From Acidimicrobiaceae bacterium (GTDB lineage Bacteria; Actinomycetota; Acidimicrobiia; Acidimicrobiales; Poriferisodalaceae): a stretch of DNA of 62,667 nucleotides. The first letter of the stretch is position 1; every line of letters begins with the position of its first letter. Below, one piece after another: positions 26,143 through 34,752 of the stretch. A model generated the notes under the pieces. That model did not search any database. It was not told the origin of the DNA and saw only the letters and a list, made by a program, of their open reading frames with translations. Made by a program: the position numbers and the translations under genes. The DNA is taken from positions 1 to 62,667 of the forward strand of contig JAPOPC010000091.1 of NCBI GenBank assembly GCA_026713105.1, written 5' to 3'.

Positions 26143-26831
26143 AGCGAAGGTCGCTAACGTTGCCAGCAGGATTGTTGGCGGCGCTGAAGATCGCGCTGCT
26201 CGCAGCCGCGGGCATTGCACATCGGCAGTACTGGCACCCCGACATCGGGGTCACGTACGTGGTCCTGGTCGTGTTCCTGTCGACCAACCTCGTGATCTGC
26301 TACTGGGAGATCTGCCTGTTCTTTCGGCGGGACTACATCGAGTCTCGTACCGAGTACTGGCGTGAGCGACGGCAAGAAACCGGCCGCAGCCCCGCGACCG
26401 AATTCCTCACCTCTCAGGTTCCGCTGAAGTCGGCGCTCTCGCCGACGGTGTGGGCCGACGTGTGGGCGACGTACGCCACCTACGACGGCTCATTCGCTGA
26501 TCGCCGCACGTACGGCTTCAACGTGGATGTCGCCAATGGCTTCGTGACGGCTGTGCCTTCAGTGATCTTGTACGCGGCATTCGCGACGGAATTCCTGCCA
26601 CCGGTCGCGGCGGGAGTCGTCGGCGTCATGTTGTGCTGGCAATGGACGTACGCGACGTCGGCGTACCTGATGAGCTTCTTCGTCGCAAAGCGTCACCGGA
26701 GTATCAGCAGAAGCGAGCTCGCCGGCATGATCCTGGGATTCAATGCCCCCTGGATTCTGTGCCCGTTGGTGGGCCTGTACGCCTCCATCCGCCTGATCGT
26801 CGACGACAGTTACCGCGTCCTTGGCGGCTAA
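26139..26831 (+). CDS. Integral membrane protein of unknown function
   Basis: A 230-residue protein with about five hydrophobic segments (ALKIALLAAAGIAH, YVVLVVFLSTNLVICYW, VTAVPSVILYAAFA, VAAGVVGVMLCWQW and a final ILCPLVGLYASIRLIV). I do not recognise a family. A longer ATG start at 26097 exists, but GTG 26139 forms a GTGA overlap with the MTHFR-like gene and is preferred. Translational coupling to a folate gene suggests a link to C1 or methylated-compound metabolism, but this is only positional. Confidence 0.6.
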   Translation: MKRRSLTLPAGLLAALKIALLAAAGIAHRQYWHPDIGVTYVVLVVFLSTNLVICYWEICLFFRRDYIESRTEYWRERRQETGRSPATEFLTSQVPLKSALSPTVWADVWATYATYDGSFADRRTYGFNVDVANGFVTAVPSVILYAAFATEFLPPVAAGVVGVMLCWQWTYATSAYLMSFFVAKRHRSISRSELAGMILGFNAPWILCPLVGLYASIRLIVDDSYRVLGG

Positions 26832-26843
26832 ACGGCTCAACGG

Positions 26844-27377
26844 CTAAACGGCGAGGGCTCGCAAGCGCGCGACTCGGTGGTCGTCTCCGCCGAGGTAGCG
26901 AACCAGTACTCCGAGCACGGCCTCGTGGTCGAGCGTGCCGGCTGTGTTCATGTCCTCGAGATCGGCCCAGTCTCGGGTCCGATCGAAGAAGGCCTTGAAC
27001 ACGGCCAAGTCCCGGCAGGCGAGAAACGGGACGTCGGCGCCGCCGAATTGCTCGATTCGGGGCCGGCGGGCGGCGGCCTCATGGAACGGGGTGGTGTTGA
27101 GGAAGATGTCCAGTGGTGTGGTGTCCCACCACAGCCGGCTCTGACCGTCGGCGCTGAGTTCACGCCGGTTGGCATCGGTCACCGTCACGCCTGCGGGGAG
27201 TGCTGCCACAGCCGAGTCGATGTGGTCGATGCCGATGAAGAGATTCACGTCGATGTCGATGGTTCCTCGGGCCTGCTGGGTGCACCAAGCGAGAGCCAGT
27301 GCCCCGCCGAAAGCGTGGGGAATGTCAGCCTCGCCGAAGGCACGACTGAGAGCGACGACCCGCTCGACCAGATTCAT
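26844..27377 (-). CDS. Nucleotidyltransferase (AbiEii-like toxin candidate)
   Basis: A 177-residue protein with the minimal nucleotidyltransferase core GGALALAWCTQQARGTIDID: glycine loop, then R-x-T-x-D-I-D with two metal-binding aspartates, and a later LDIFLN strand. The C-terminal helical part includes LACRDLAVFKAFFDR and DLEDM, as in DUF1814/AbiEii-type proteins, many of which are toxins that modify tRNA. It overlaps by 4 nt with an upstream XRE-type regulator gene, the usual layout of a toxin-antitoxin pair. Function as a toxin is inferred. Confidence 0.75.
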   Translation of the reverse strand: MNLVERVVALSRAFGEADIPHAFGGALALAWCTQQARGTIDIDVNLFIGIDHIDSAVAALPAGVTVTDANRRELSADGQSRLWWDTTPLDIFLNTTPFHEAAARRPRIEQFGGADVPFLACRDLAVFKAFFDRTRDWADLEDMNTAGTLDHEAVLGVLVRYLGGDDHRVARLRALAV

Positions 27378-27685
27378 CGTCCGAACACAGGGAACATGAG
27401 CTTCGAGGAGTGTCGGGCCGGGAATTCAGCAGCCAGTTCCAGGACGGCAGCCAGCTCGGCGCCCCTGCCCAGCCGTCGGTCGCCGCGCATCCGGGGTCTC
27501 AGCTCGCGATCCAGGGCGAACCCGGCGGCTGCCACGATGCGGTCGACCGTAGAGGCTGACGGCGACTTGGATCCCGACTCATATGCGGCAATCGCAGAGT
27601 GAGAGGTTCCGGCGCGGACTGCGAGTTCCCGCAGCGTGAGACCAGCTTGAGTTCGGGCGGATCGGATCACTTGGGCCGCATTCAC
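27374..27685 (-). CDS. XRE-family HTH regulator (antitoxin candidate)
   Basis: A 103-residue protein with a canonical helix-turn-helix (IRSARTQAGLTLRELAVRAG then SHSAIAAYESGSKSPSASTV) at residues 7-50. An arginine-rich linker and a helical tail ending HSSKLMFPVF follow. Its stop overlaps the nucleotidyltransferase start (ATGA). The pair resembles HTH/nucleotidyltransferase toxin-antitoxin modules, in which this partner neutralises the toxin and represses the operon. Confidence 0.78.
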   Translation of the reverse strand: MNAAQVIRSARTQAGLTLRELAVRAGTSHSAIAAYESGSKSPSASTVDRIVAAAGFALDRELRPRMRGDRRLGRGAELAAVLELAAEFPARHSSKLMFPVFGR

Positions 27686-27726
27686 GCTTCTGATGGTATC
27701 CGATCAGATACCACGAGCAGAAGCGC

Positions 27727-29034
27727 TCAGCGAGTGTCGACGAGATCCTGCCCGGCGGACTCTTGAATGCCGGTGACGCCTTCACCAGAGTCGCGTGGGA
27801 CCGGCCGTTCCGAGATGGCGAAGTGGATGGCGGCAGCGCCGATGGAGAGGATCGCCGCCAGCCACCACCACAGGTCGTAGCTGCCGGTGGCTTCACGCAC
27901 CCATCCGCCGCCGTAAGCGCCGGCGAATGCCCCGAGCTGGTGGCTCAGGAAGACGAATCCGAACAAAGTGCCCGCATTGCGCAGGCCGAACTGACCCAGC
28001 ACGATGCCCGAGGTCAACGGCACGCTGGCGAGCCACACCACCCCCAGCAGCGCCCCGAACCCCAGCGCCACTGCGGGCGTGACCGGCAGCACCACCAAGC
28101 CCACAAAGGCGACGGCTCGGGTGATGTAGATGATGCTGAGCAAGCGGCTCTTGTTGAATCGCACGCCGAGCACCCCTGCGGAGAATGCTCCGAAGATATT
28201 GAAGAGCCCGATGAGCGCCAGCGACCACGTGGCGATGCTGGTTGCGTAGCCGGCATCGGTCAGTGACTTTGGCAGGTGGACACCGATGAAGGTCACGTGG
28301 AAACCGCACACGAAGAAGGCGGCGTTCACCAAGAGGTAGTCGCGGTGGCGCAGTGCCCGGCCCGTGACCTGGCCGAGGGATTCGTGGTCTGGAGCACTGG
28401 TGGGGGTGCCGGCGGAATCTGGGCCTGCCGTTTCCGCGTCGGGGGCCCCTGCGATGCGAGTGCCGGTGCGCAACGGCCGCACCACGGCGGCGATGGTCAT
28501 CGTGACAGCGGCCAAGACGACCATCGAGCCGCGCCAGCCGAGCAGGTCGATGAAGACCCGGGTGAGCGGCACCAGCAAGAAATGACCGAATGAACCGAAC
28601 GCGGTGGCGATGCCCAAGGCCATCGAGCGCTGGTTCGGCTCGACGAGCTTGCCGATCGACGAGAGCACGACGGCGAACGAAGCCGCAGACATGCCGAGCC
28701 CCACGATGAGCCCGCCACCCGTGTGAAGGCCCGCCGCGCCATCTGCATTCGCCATGACCAGCAGGCCGCCTGCGTAGACCGCAGCACCGACGATGAGCAC
28801 TCGCCCGGCCCCGAAGCGGTCGGCGATGGCGCCGGCGAGCGGTTGGCTGAGGCCCCACACCAGGTTCTGCAGCGCGATGGTCAGACCGAATGTGTCGACG
28901 CCGACGCCTAGGGAGACGTCGATCGCGTCAGTGAACAGGCCCATGGTGGCCCGCACGCCCAGCGAGACGGCCGTGATGATGCTTCCCGCGACGACGATGG
29001 TCACCATCGGACTGTGTCGGGGCGTGTCGCGCAC
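27727..29034 (-). CDS. MFS transporter (monocarboxylate/OFA-like)
   Basis: A 435-residue 12-helix transporter. The N-terminal half has GLTIALQNLVWGLSQPLAG and ADRFGAGRVLIVG (the loop 2-3 D-R-x-G motif); the long central loop is rich in Pro/Thr/Asp. Resemblance is to the oxalate/formate or monocarboxylate-type MFS group, so uptake or export of a small organic acid is plausible but not proven. Another MFS of the same general type begins at 61005. It ends next to the HTH/nucleotidyltransferase pair and shows no operon partner of clear related function. Confidence 0.8.
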   Translation of the reverse strand: MRDTPRHSPMVTIVVAGSIITAVSLGVRATMGLFTDAIDVSLGVGVDTFGLTIALQNLVWGLSQPLAGAIADRFGAGRVLIVGAAVYAGGLLVMANADGAAGLHTGGGLIVGLGMSAASFAVVLSSIGKLVEPNQRSMALGIATAFGSFGHFLLVPLTRVFIDLLGWRGSMVVLAAVTMTIAAVVRPLRTGTRIAGAPDAETAGPDSAGTPTSAPDHESLGQVTGRALRHRDYLLVNAAFFVCGFHVTFIGVHLPKSLTDAGYATSIATWSLALIGLFNIFGAFSAGVLGVRFNKSRLLSIIYITRAVAFVGLVVLPVTPAVALGFGALLGVVWLASVPLTSGIVLGQFGLRNAGTLFGFVFLSHQLGAFAGAYGGGWVREATGSYDLWWWLAAILSIGAAAIHFAISERPVPRDSGEGVTGIQESAGQDLVDTR

Positions 29035-29064
29035 CGAGTCAGGCTAAGAGGCGGAGCCGAGTGC

Positions 29065-30279
29065 TCAGCCGGTGTTGATGAGCCGGATGCCGTGAACGGC
29101 TTCCATTTCGGCGAGTTCGTCGAGCACCTTGCGCGAGGGCCGGCGAGACACCCGGATCGTCGCCACTGCTGCGTGGTGCTTCGGTCCGGCCAGGATCTCG
29201 TTCCGCATCTGCTGCACGTTGATGCCGCTGGCCCGCAACGCCATGAGAATGCCCGCCAGCACGCCCACCTGATCACGGTGGCGGACGACGATCGTGCTGC
29301 GACCCAGCGGTCGCTCCGCCCGATTGACGCAATTGACGACGTCACCTGCAGTGAAGGCCTCGAGCACTTCGACGACGCCGTCAGCGATGTCCTCGGAGGC
29401 TTGCACCGTAGATGCACCGATGTGATGCGTGCCGGTGACGCGCGGGTGGGACGCAAGCGGCGAGCGCCAGTCCGGATCGGTACCGGGCGGTTCCTCGCAG
29501 AACACATCGAGCCCTGCGCGCATGGCTCGCTCGTCGAGCGCTCGCAGCAGCGCCCCTTCGTCCACGATCTCGCCGCGGGAGGTGTTGAGCAGGATGGCAC
29601 CGTCAGGCATCTTCGCCAGGAACTCTGCATCGACGAGGCCGCATGTCTCGGGCGTGGCAGGCAGGTGCACCGACACGATGTCGGCACCGGCCAGCAGGCT
29701 GTCCCAGTCAGGATGGATCTGGATCTCGAGTTGCTTCATCTCGGCGAGCAGGGTCCCAGAGCGATCCGAGCGGTACAGCGCTGAGAGCTCGATACCGAAT
29801 GCCTGTGCCCGGCGCGCCACCTCGATGCCGATGGCACCCATGCCCACGATCGCCATCCGGCGACCCTTCAGGCCGGTGGCGCCCATGTATTGGGACTTGT
29901 TCCAGCGGCCCTCATGCAGGTCCGATGTGGCATCGGGGATCTGCCGGTCGACCGCCAGCAGCAGGCCCATCGTCAGCTCGGCAACGGCCACGGCGTTTCG
30001 GCCCGGCACATTGCAGACGTAGATGCCGAGCTTGGCAGCCCCGTCGCAGTCGATCGTGTCGGTTCCCGCACCTGCTCGCAGCACCATGCTGAGCCGGTCG
30101 GAGGCCTTGAACACCTTGCGCTTGACTTCGGTGCTGCGCACGACCAGGACTTCGATGCCCTCGATGTGGTCGGCGAGATCGTCAGCGGTCAGCTCGGGCT
30201 TGACGATGCACACGTGGCCCGCAGCTTCGAGCCGGCCCAAACGGCCGGTATCGATCTTGTCGGCAAACAGAATGCGCAT
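29065..30279 (-). CDS. D-3-phosphoglycerate dehydrogenase-like 2-hydroxyacid dehydrogenase
   Basis: A 404-residue D-isomer 2-hydroxyacid dehydrogenase with a C-terminal ACT domain. It has VLRAGAGTDTIDCDGA and NVPGRNAVAVAELTMGLLLA, the NAD-binding loop GMGAIGIEVARRAQAFG, NTSRGEIVDEGALLRAL, and the catalytic-His region GTHHIGAS (usual PHLGAS). The ACT domain (VRHRDQVGVLAGILMALRA onwards) fits SerA-type enzymes of serine synthesis. The specific substrate is uncertain, since the neighbours are an erythronate-dehydrogenase-like epimerase and a membrane protein rather than serB/serC. ATG 30279 was chosen; a longer frame adds only a non-homologous dozen residues. Confidence 0.85.
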   Translation of the reverse strand: MRILFADKIDTGRLGRLEAAGHVCIVKPELTADDLADHIEGIEVLVVRSTEVKRKVFKASDRLSMVLRAGAGTDTIDCDGAAKLGIYVCNVPGRNAVAVAELTMGLLLAVDRQIPDATSDLHEGRWNKSQYMGATGLKGRRMAIVGMGAIGIEVARRAQAFGIELSALYRSDRSGTLLAEMKQLEIQIHPDWDSLLAGADIVSVHLPATPETCGLVDAEFLAKMPDGAILLNTSRGEIVDEGALLRALDERAMRAGLDVFCEEPPGTDPDWRSPLASHPRVTGTHHIGASTVQASEDIADGVVEVLEAFTAGDVVNCVNRAERPLGRSTIVVRHRDQVGVLAGILMALRASGINVQQMRNEILAGPKHHAAVATIRVSRRPSRKVLDELAEMEAVHGIRLINTG

Positions 30280-30450
30280 CGGCGTCACCGCTAGGACAGG
30301 GTTTGCGGTCACAGCGCCGCCGCAGCAGCCGCCGGGACATATACCCGCATGTCTAGCCAGTGTGCCAAACGCGCGGCCCTGCGCGGTGCCACCTGCGTTT
30401 CTGGCCTCGACTCGCCGCGTTCGCAGGCCGTTCAGGCCTCTTGCCGTCGT

Positions 30451-31410
30451 TCAACGGGAGGCGAAATCGTCTTCGATGTAGGCGCGGATGATGTCGTCGT
30501 AGCTCGGATCGGGTGCGAAGCCCAGGTCCAGAGCCCGCCGGGTGTCGAACCGTTCGGGCCACCCGGCGACGATCTCCGCGATGGTCGGATCGGGCGATTC
30601 AGCGATCAGAGTTTGTGCCTCGGGCCCGGCGACACGTGTGAGGGCCTCGATCTGTTCGCCGACGGTCACCGACACTCCGGGCATCGTGAGGTTGCGACGT
30701 GCTCCCAGACCTGCGCTGTCGAGTTCTGCGGCGTGGATCATGTACCCGATTGCCGTACGGGGACTGGCGTGGCTGTGGCGCACCGATCTGGCGACGGGCA
30801 GCACAGCGTTTTGTCCAGCCAGCGGTTCTCGGATGATGCCGCTGAAGAAGCCGGAAGCCGCAGCATTGGGGGCACCGGGGCGAACGCTGATGGTGGGCAG
30901 CCGTATGCCGATGCCGTCGAAGAAGCCACGGCGGCTGTAATCGGCGAGGAGTGCTTCGACCACCATCTTCTGCGTGCCATAGGAGGTGAGCGGCGTCAGA
31001 TGAAAGTCGTCGGGGATCGGATCACCGAATGGCGCGCCGAAGACCGCAATGGACGATGTGAACACGATTCGAGGCGTGCCCTCAGCGAAACGCACCGCTT
31101 CGAACAGCGCTCGGGAGCCGTCGATGTTGACAGCCATCCCCTTGTCGAAGTTGGCCTCGGCTTCGCCGGACACGACGCCGGCAAGGTGGAATATCACATC
31201 TGGGACCGGGTCAAGCAGCTCGGCGGCGACGCCTGGCTCGCAGAGGTCGGCGACGTGTGCACTGCAGATGGCGCCGTGGGCCGGCGCCTCGACGATGTCG
31301 ACAAGATCGATCCGGTCGACGGGACGTGCCCGCAGCGTGCCGGCGTCCACCAATCGCTTGGTCAACTTGCGGCCGAGCATTCCTGCGGCCCCGGTGATCA
31401 GCACATGCAT
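30451..31410 (-). CDS. NAD-dependent epimerase/dehydratase, DenD-like
   Basis: A 319-residue extended short-chain dehydrogenase with the Rossmann motif GAAGMLGRKL at 7-16 and the catalytic YxxxK as SYGTQK. Characteristic parts are RLPTISVRPGAPNAAASGF and NLTMPGVSVTVGEQIEAL, which resemble D-erythronate dehydrogenase (DenD) of four-carbon acid sugar catabolism. The other enzymes of that pathway (DenK, OtnC, OtnI) are not in the window, so the substrate is a guess. ATG 31410 gives MHVLITG at the proper family N-terminus. It lies upstream of the 2-hydroxyacid dehydrogenase on the same strand with a gap of about 170 nt that shows nothing notable. Confidence 0.82.
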   Translation of the reverse strand: MHVLITGAAGMLGRKLTKRLVDAGTLRARPVDRIDLVDIVEAPAHGAICSAHVADLCEPGVAAELLDPVPDVIFHLAGVVSGEAEANFDKGMAVNIDGSRALFEAVRFAEGTPRIVFTSSIAVFGAPFGDPIPDDFHLTPLTSYGTQKMVVEALLADYSRRGFFDGIGIRLPTISVRPGAPNAAASGFFSGIIREPLAGQNAVLPVARSVRHSHASPRTAIGYMIHAAELDSAGLGARRNLTMPGVSVTVGEQIEALTRVAGPEAQTLIAESPDPTIAEIVAGWPERFDTRRALDLGFAPDPSYDDIIRAYIEDDFASR

Positions 31411-31470
31411 CCGGCGAACCTCACTTGACACATCCCCGGGACGCCTCCACCGGAGTCGGACCGTCGCGAA

Positions 31471-31794
31471 CTACAGCAGTTGCCCGACGTCGAGAATGAG
31501 CAGGATGATCAGCAGGATGATGATCCCGACGTTGAGTACGCTCACCGGCCATTTCCAGCGGTGATCGGAGTGCCAGTGCCGCCTGATGCTGGCGACGTTG
31601 GCCCAGAGCGCGACCAGCGCAATGGGTATGCCGACCGCCGGTCCGACGCCCGGTGCAAGCCCGATGAACACCGCGACGTACGGCAGGAACACGTAGGTCA
31701 GCGTGCAGCGGATGGCCGAGATGAGGATCGAGAACCGCAGCGTGCGCGCAGATGCTGCGTCAAGCTCCGAAGCTGCAGCGGCGGTCCCGGTCAC
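31471..31794 (-). CDS. Small membrane protein, unknown
   Basis: A 107-residue protein (GTG 31794; start uncertain) with three hydrophobic segments: ISAIRCTLTYVFLPYVAVFIG, GIPIALVALWANVA, and VGIIILLIILLILDVG at the C-terminus. Between the second and third is a basic RRHWHSDHRWKWP loop. It looks like small actinobacterial proteins of unknown function. It precedes the DenD-like gene on the minus strand by about 60 nt and is divergent from the CoA-transferase gene. Confidence 0.6.
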   Translation of the reverse strand: MTGTAAAASELDAASARTLRFSILISAIRCTLTYVFLPYVAVFIGLAPGVGPAVGIPIALVALWANVASIRRHWHSDHRWKWPVSVLNVGIIILLIILLILDVGQLL

Positions 31795-31946
31795 GGCATC
31801 CCATTCTCGCAGCCGCGGCCTGCATTGGTGCACTGCAAACGGGCCCGCGTCGGCGCGACACGGGCTGCCGACGGGCGAGCGCATCATTGCGTGCTCAGTA
31901 CCATCGTCACCAATTGCTGTGACATCACTGTGACCAAGGGGAAACC

Positions 31947-33137
31947 ATGGCCGGAGCACTCGACGGAGTACGGGTTCTGGATCTGTCCACACTGGTGCAA
32001 GGACCGCAGGCGGCAGCCATGCTGCACGGTCTCGGCGCCGAGGTCATCAAGATCGAGTTGCCCCAGATCGGCGACGTCGGTCGTCACGTCGACATCCTGG
32101 AGGACTACGGCCACTCCTCGGTGTACATCGCGTGCAATCGAGGCAAGCGTTCGGTGACGCTCGACCTGCGTGTCGACGCGGGCCGCGAGGCGTTCCTGAA
32201 GCTCGTGGAGAACGCCGATGTGGTCCTGTCGAACTTCAAGCCGGGCACGCTCGACGAGTGGGGCTTGGGATACGACGACCTCGCCTCCGTGAACCCGGGC
32301 ATCATCTGGGCTGCCGGCAGCTTCTTGGGCCCGTACGGCCCTGAGGCGGACCGTGAAGGTGCTGACATCGCAGGGCAGGCTTCCGGCGGCGTGATTGCCT
32401 CAAGCGGCTTCGACGGCGGGCCGCTGTCGACATATGGAGCGCTCGTGGCCGACCATTGCGGCGCGCAGAACCTGCAAACCGGAATTCTGGCGGCGTTGTA
32501 CGCCCGCGAACGCACGGGTCGAGGCCAGCGGGTCGATGTCAGCCTCCTCGGCGGGCAGATCTGGCTGCAAGCAGTGGAGTACACGCACTTGCTGCTGACC
32601 GGAGAAGAGGCGGGCCGATCCAACGGCGGGCACCCCTTGGTGCACGCGTTGTACGGCGTATTTCCCACCTCTGACGGTGCCATTGCCATGGCTGGCTGCC
32701 CTGAGCATCTATGGCCAGGCATGTGCCGGGCCATCGAACGCCCCGACCTCGAAGACCATCCCACGTGGAATGCCTATTTCGTGCCGCGGGAGGTGGCACT
32801 TGAGCTACGGGCGTTCTTCGCAGAGGCATTCGCCACCCGTTCCACCGAGGAATGGTCGAAGCGACTCGAAGCCGAAGCACAACGGTTCTGCGCCGTCCGC
32901 AGCCATTCGGAGGTGGTGGCAAACGAGCAGCCGTACGCCAACGATTACCTGGTGAAAGCTGACCATGACGAGTGGGGCACCCAGACGTGGGTGGGCTGCC
33001 CCATCGCTATGTCGGACACACCCACGCGACCCGGCATCGATGTCGCCGAACTCGGCCAGCACACCGAAGAGGTGCTGCTGGAGGCCGGTGCCGAATGGGA
33101 TCAACTCGAGCAGTGGCGCGAGGCCGGCGCCTGGTAG
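31947..33137 (+). CDS. Family III CoA-transferase (CaiB/BaiF type)
   Basis: A 396-residue enzyme transferring CoA between carboxylic acids. Family features include VLDLSTLVQGPQAAAMLHG-like CoA-binding start, GAEVIKIE, NRGKRSVTLDL, DVVLSNFKPGTLDEWGLGY and the catalytic aspartate in VADHCGAQN at about residue 170. ALYARERTGRGQRVDVSLL follows it. ATG 31947 has AAGGGG 7 nt upstream. The acid substrate is not predictable. Neighbouring phytanoyl-CoA dioxygenase and kinase-like genes suggest an acyl-CoA degradation setting. Confidence 0.9.
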   Translation: MAGALDGVRVLDLSTLVQGPQAAAMLHGLGAEVIKIELPQIGDVGRHVDILEDYGHSSVYIACNRGKRSVTLDLRVDAGREAFLKLVENADVVLSNFKPGTLDEWGLGYDDLASVNPGIIWAAGSFLGPYGPEADREGADIAGQASGGVIASSGFDGGPLSTYGALVADHCGAQNLQTGILAALYARERTGRGQRVDVSLLGGQIWLQAVEYTHLLLTGEEAGRSNGGHPLVHALYGVFPTSDGAIAMAGCPEHLWPGMCRAIERPDLEDHPTWNAYFVPREVALELRAFFAEAFATRSTEEWSKRLEAEAQRFCAVRSHSEVVANEQPYANDYLVKADHDEWGTQTWVGCPIAMSDTPTRPGIDVAELGQHTEEVLLEAGAEWDQLEQWREAGAW

Positions 33138-33211
33138 CCCAATCCCACTGAGCATTGCTCAATCGCTCAGTTCGCTCCCACGTCGCAAGCGCCAGTCTCG
33201 GATTCGGGGAC

Positions 33212-34513
33212 TCAGTCGCTCAGCTCGGATCCCACGACGACCGGGCGGCCTGCCAGCACGGTGTGACGCACTCGGCCGGTCAGCGTGCGGCCGGCCCATG
33301 GCGAATTCAGACTGCGCGACTGCAGCGCACTCGCGTCAACGGTCCACCGCGCGGCTGGGTCGAACACGGTCAGATTCGCCGGGCGGCCCGCCGCGACGGG
33401 CTGGCCATGATCGGCGATGCCGGCGATGCGAGCAGGCGCTGTCGAGACGACCTCGACGAACCGAGCCGGCGACATCTGCCCGGACGCAACGAGCTGCGAC
33501 CACACCACCGATGCCATCGTCTCCACCCCGATCATGCCTGGCGGGGCGTCCGCGAGCGGCCGGTCCTTCAGCGCCGGATGATGCGGTGCGTGATCGGTCG
33601 CAACGGCGTCCAGGGAACCGTCGACTATGGCTCGACGCAGTGCGGTGACGTCGCTTGCCAGTCGCAAGGGCGGATTCATCTTGGCGGTCGTGCCGAGCCG
33701 CTCGACATCGTCTTGCGTGAGCACCAAGTGTTGCGGCGTCACCTCAGCGGTGACCGCAACCCCGTCTCTCTTGGCCTGCGCGACCAACTCCATGGCTGCG
33801 GCCGTGGAGAGGTGCAGGACGTGGTAGCGACCGCCCGTTCGCCGGGCAAGTTCGATGTCACGGTGGACCACGGACACCTCTGCGTTTGCGGGGCGCCCTT
33901 GCACGCCCAGTCGCTCGGCGACAGCACCGGCGTTGATGACGCCCCCAGCAACCATCGCGGGATCTTCCGCGTGCTGGCTGATCACTGCTCCGGGCAGTTC
34001 GGTGGTCACGGCCAGCGCAGCCTCCATCAGCGCGTCATCGGCCACGCAATCACCGTCGTCGGTGAACACGCGCACGCCCACGCGATAGAGCGCCGGCAGG
34101 TCAGCGAGCCTCTCCCCCGCCCGTCCCGCGGTGATGGCGGCCGACGTCCGAACATCGCAGGGTGCAGCGGCAGCGATCGCCATCACGTCGCGGACCATGT
34201 CGGGCGTATCGATGGGCGGAGTCGTGTTGGGCATCATCACGCACGCCGTGACGCCGCCCATCGCCGCACCGGCGGCACCGGACGCAATGTCTTCGCTGTC
34301 GGTGCCGCCCGGCGTGCGGAAGTGCACCTGGATGTCGACAATCCCGGGCATGACCCAAGCGTCTGACGCGTCCAGCGTCCGCTGCGCCTGCGGGGCCTCG
34401 CCGAACGGTACGACCGCAGTGATGCGGCCACCGGAGACCACCACATCGACCGGTTCAGCGGCATCGGCCGGAACAACGAGCCGACCACCGGAAATCACCA
34501 GATCCGCAGCCAT
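33212..34513 (-). CDS. Dihydroorotase-like amidohydrolase, altered metal site
   Basis: A 433-residue type I dihydroorotase/amidohydrolase. The C-terminal barrel shows ISQHAED, HVLHLSTAAAMEL, VTPQHLVLTQDD and the catalytic aspartate in ATDHAPHHP. At the first metal motif, where the family has D-x-H-x-H, this protein has DIQVHFRTPG: glutamine (Q62, CAG codon 34330-34328) in place of the first histidine, with H64 kept. It may therefore be a non-catalytic PyrC-like protein or a hydrolase with altered metal use. No other pyrimidine genes are nearby, so assignment as PyrC is not safe. It is divergent from the phytanoyl-CoA dioxygenase gene across a gap holding a palindromic repeat. Confidence 0.85.
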   Translation of the reverse strand: MAADLVISGGRLVVPADAAEPVDVVVSGGRITAVVPFGEAPQAQRTLDASDAWVMPGIVDIQVHFRTPGGTDSEDIASGAAGAAMGGVTACVMMPNTTPPIDTPDMVRDVMAIAAAAPCDVRTSAAITAGRAGERLADLPALYRVGVRVFTDDGDCVADDALMEAALAVTTELPGAVISQHAEDPAMVAGGVINAGAVAERLGVQGRPANAEVSVVHRDIELARRTGGRYHVLHLSTAAAMELVAQAKRDGVAVTAEVTPQHLVLTQDDVERLGTTAKMNPPLRLASDVTALRRAIVDGSLDAVATDHAPHHPALKDRPLADAPPGMIGVETMASVVWSQLVASGQMSPARFVEVVSTAPARIAGIADHGQPVAAGRPANLTVFDPAARWTVDASALQSRSLNSPWAGRTLTGRVRHTVLAGRPVVVGSELSD

Positions 34514-34556
34514 CGACTCACCCTAAGGACTCGAGCCAGTAGGCACAGATGCCATA

Positions 34557-34635
34557 GCTGTGGAGGCGGCAGGAGACTCTGCGACGTTGCGACCTGCTGG
34601 ATCGCTGGAGCAGAGGGTTCTGCCGCCTCCACAGC
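34557..34635. repeat. Palindromic hairpin repeat, copy 1
   Basis: A perfect 16-bp inverted repeat (GCTGTGGAGGCGGCAG at 34557-34572, complement at 34620-34635). Then comes a 4x4 internal loop and a further 6-bp stem (CTCTGC/GCAGAG). It shares over 30 bp, inverted, with the element at 52856-53007. It lies between divergent genes, so it is not a terminator. Confidence 0.75.
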
Positions 34636-34739
34636 GGGCGCACCTACCTGCGCGGCTCCAAAGCACCAAGCCACCGCGGCGAGCGTTCCATCGCAGCGGC
34701 ATTTGCCTCTACACCCAGATTCGGGAGTGCGTCGCCCGG

Positions 34740-34745
34740 TACGGT
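34740..34745 (+). promoter_or_regulatory. TACGGT -10 element, leaderless start of PhyH gene
   Basis: TACGGT ends 7 nt before the ATG at 34753 and no ribosome-binding sequence is present. Same arrangement as at 8905-8910. Confidence 0.45.
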
Positions 34746-34752
34746 TTCAGCT

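Noticed and set aside
34514..34752. Intrinsic terminator between the dihydroorotase-like and PhyH genes
   Set aside because: Both genes start there (divergent), so a terminator has no transcript to end; the hairpin belongs to a dispersed repeat.
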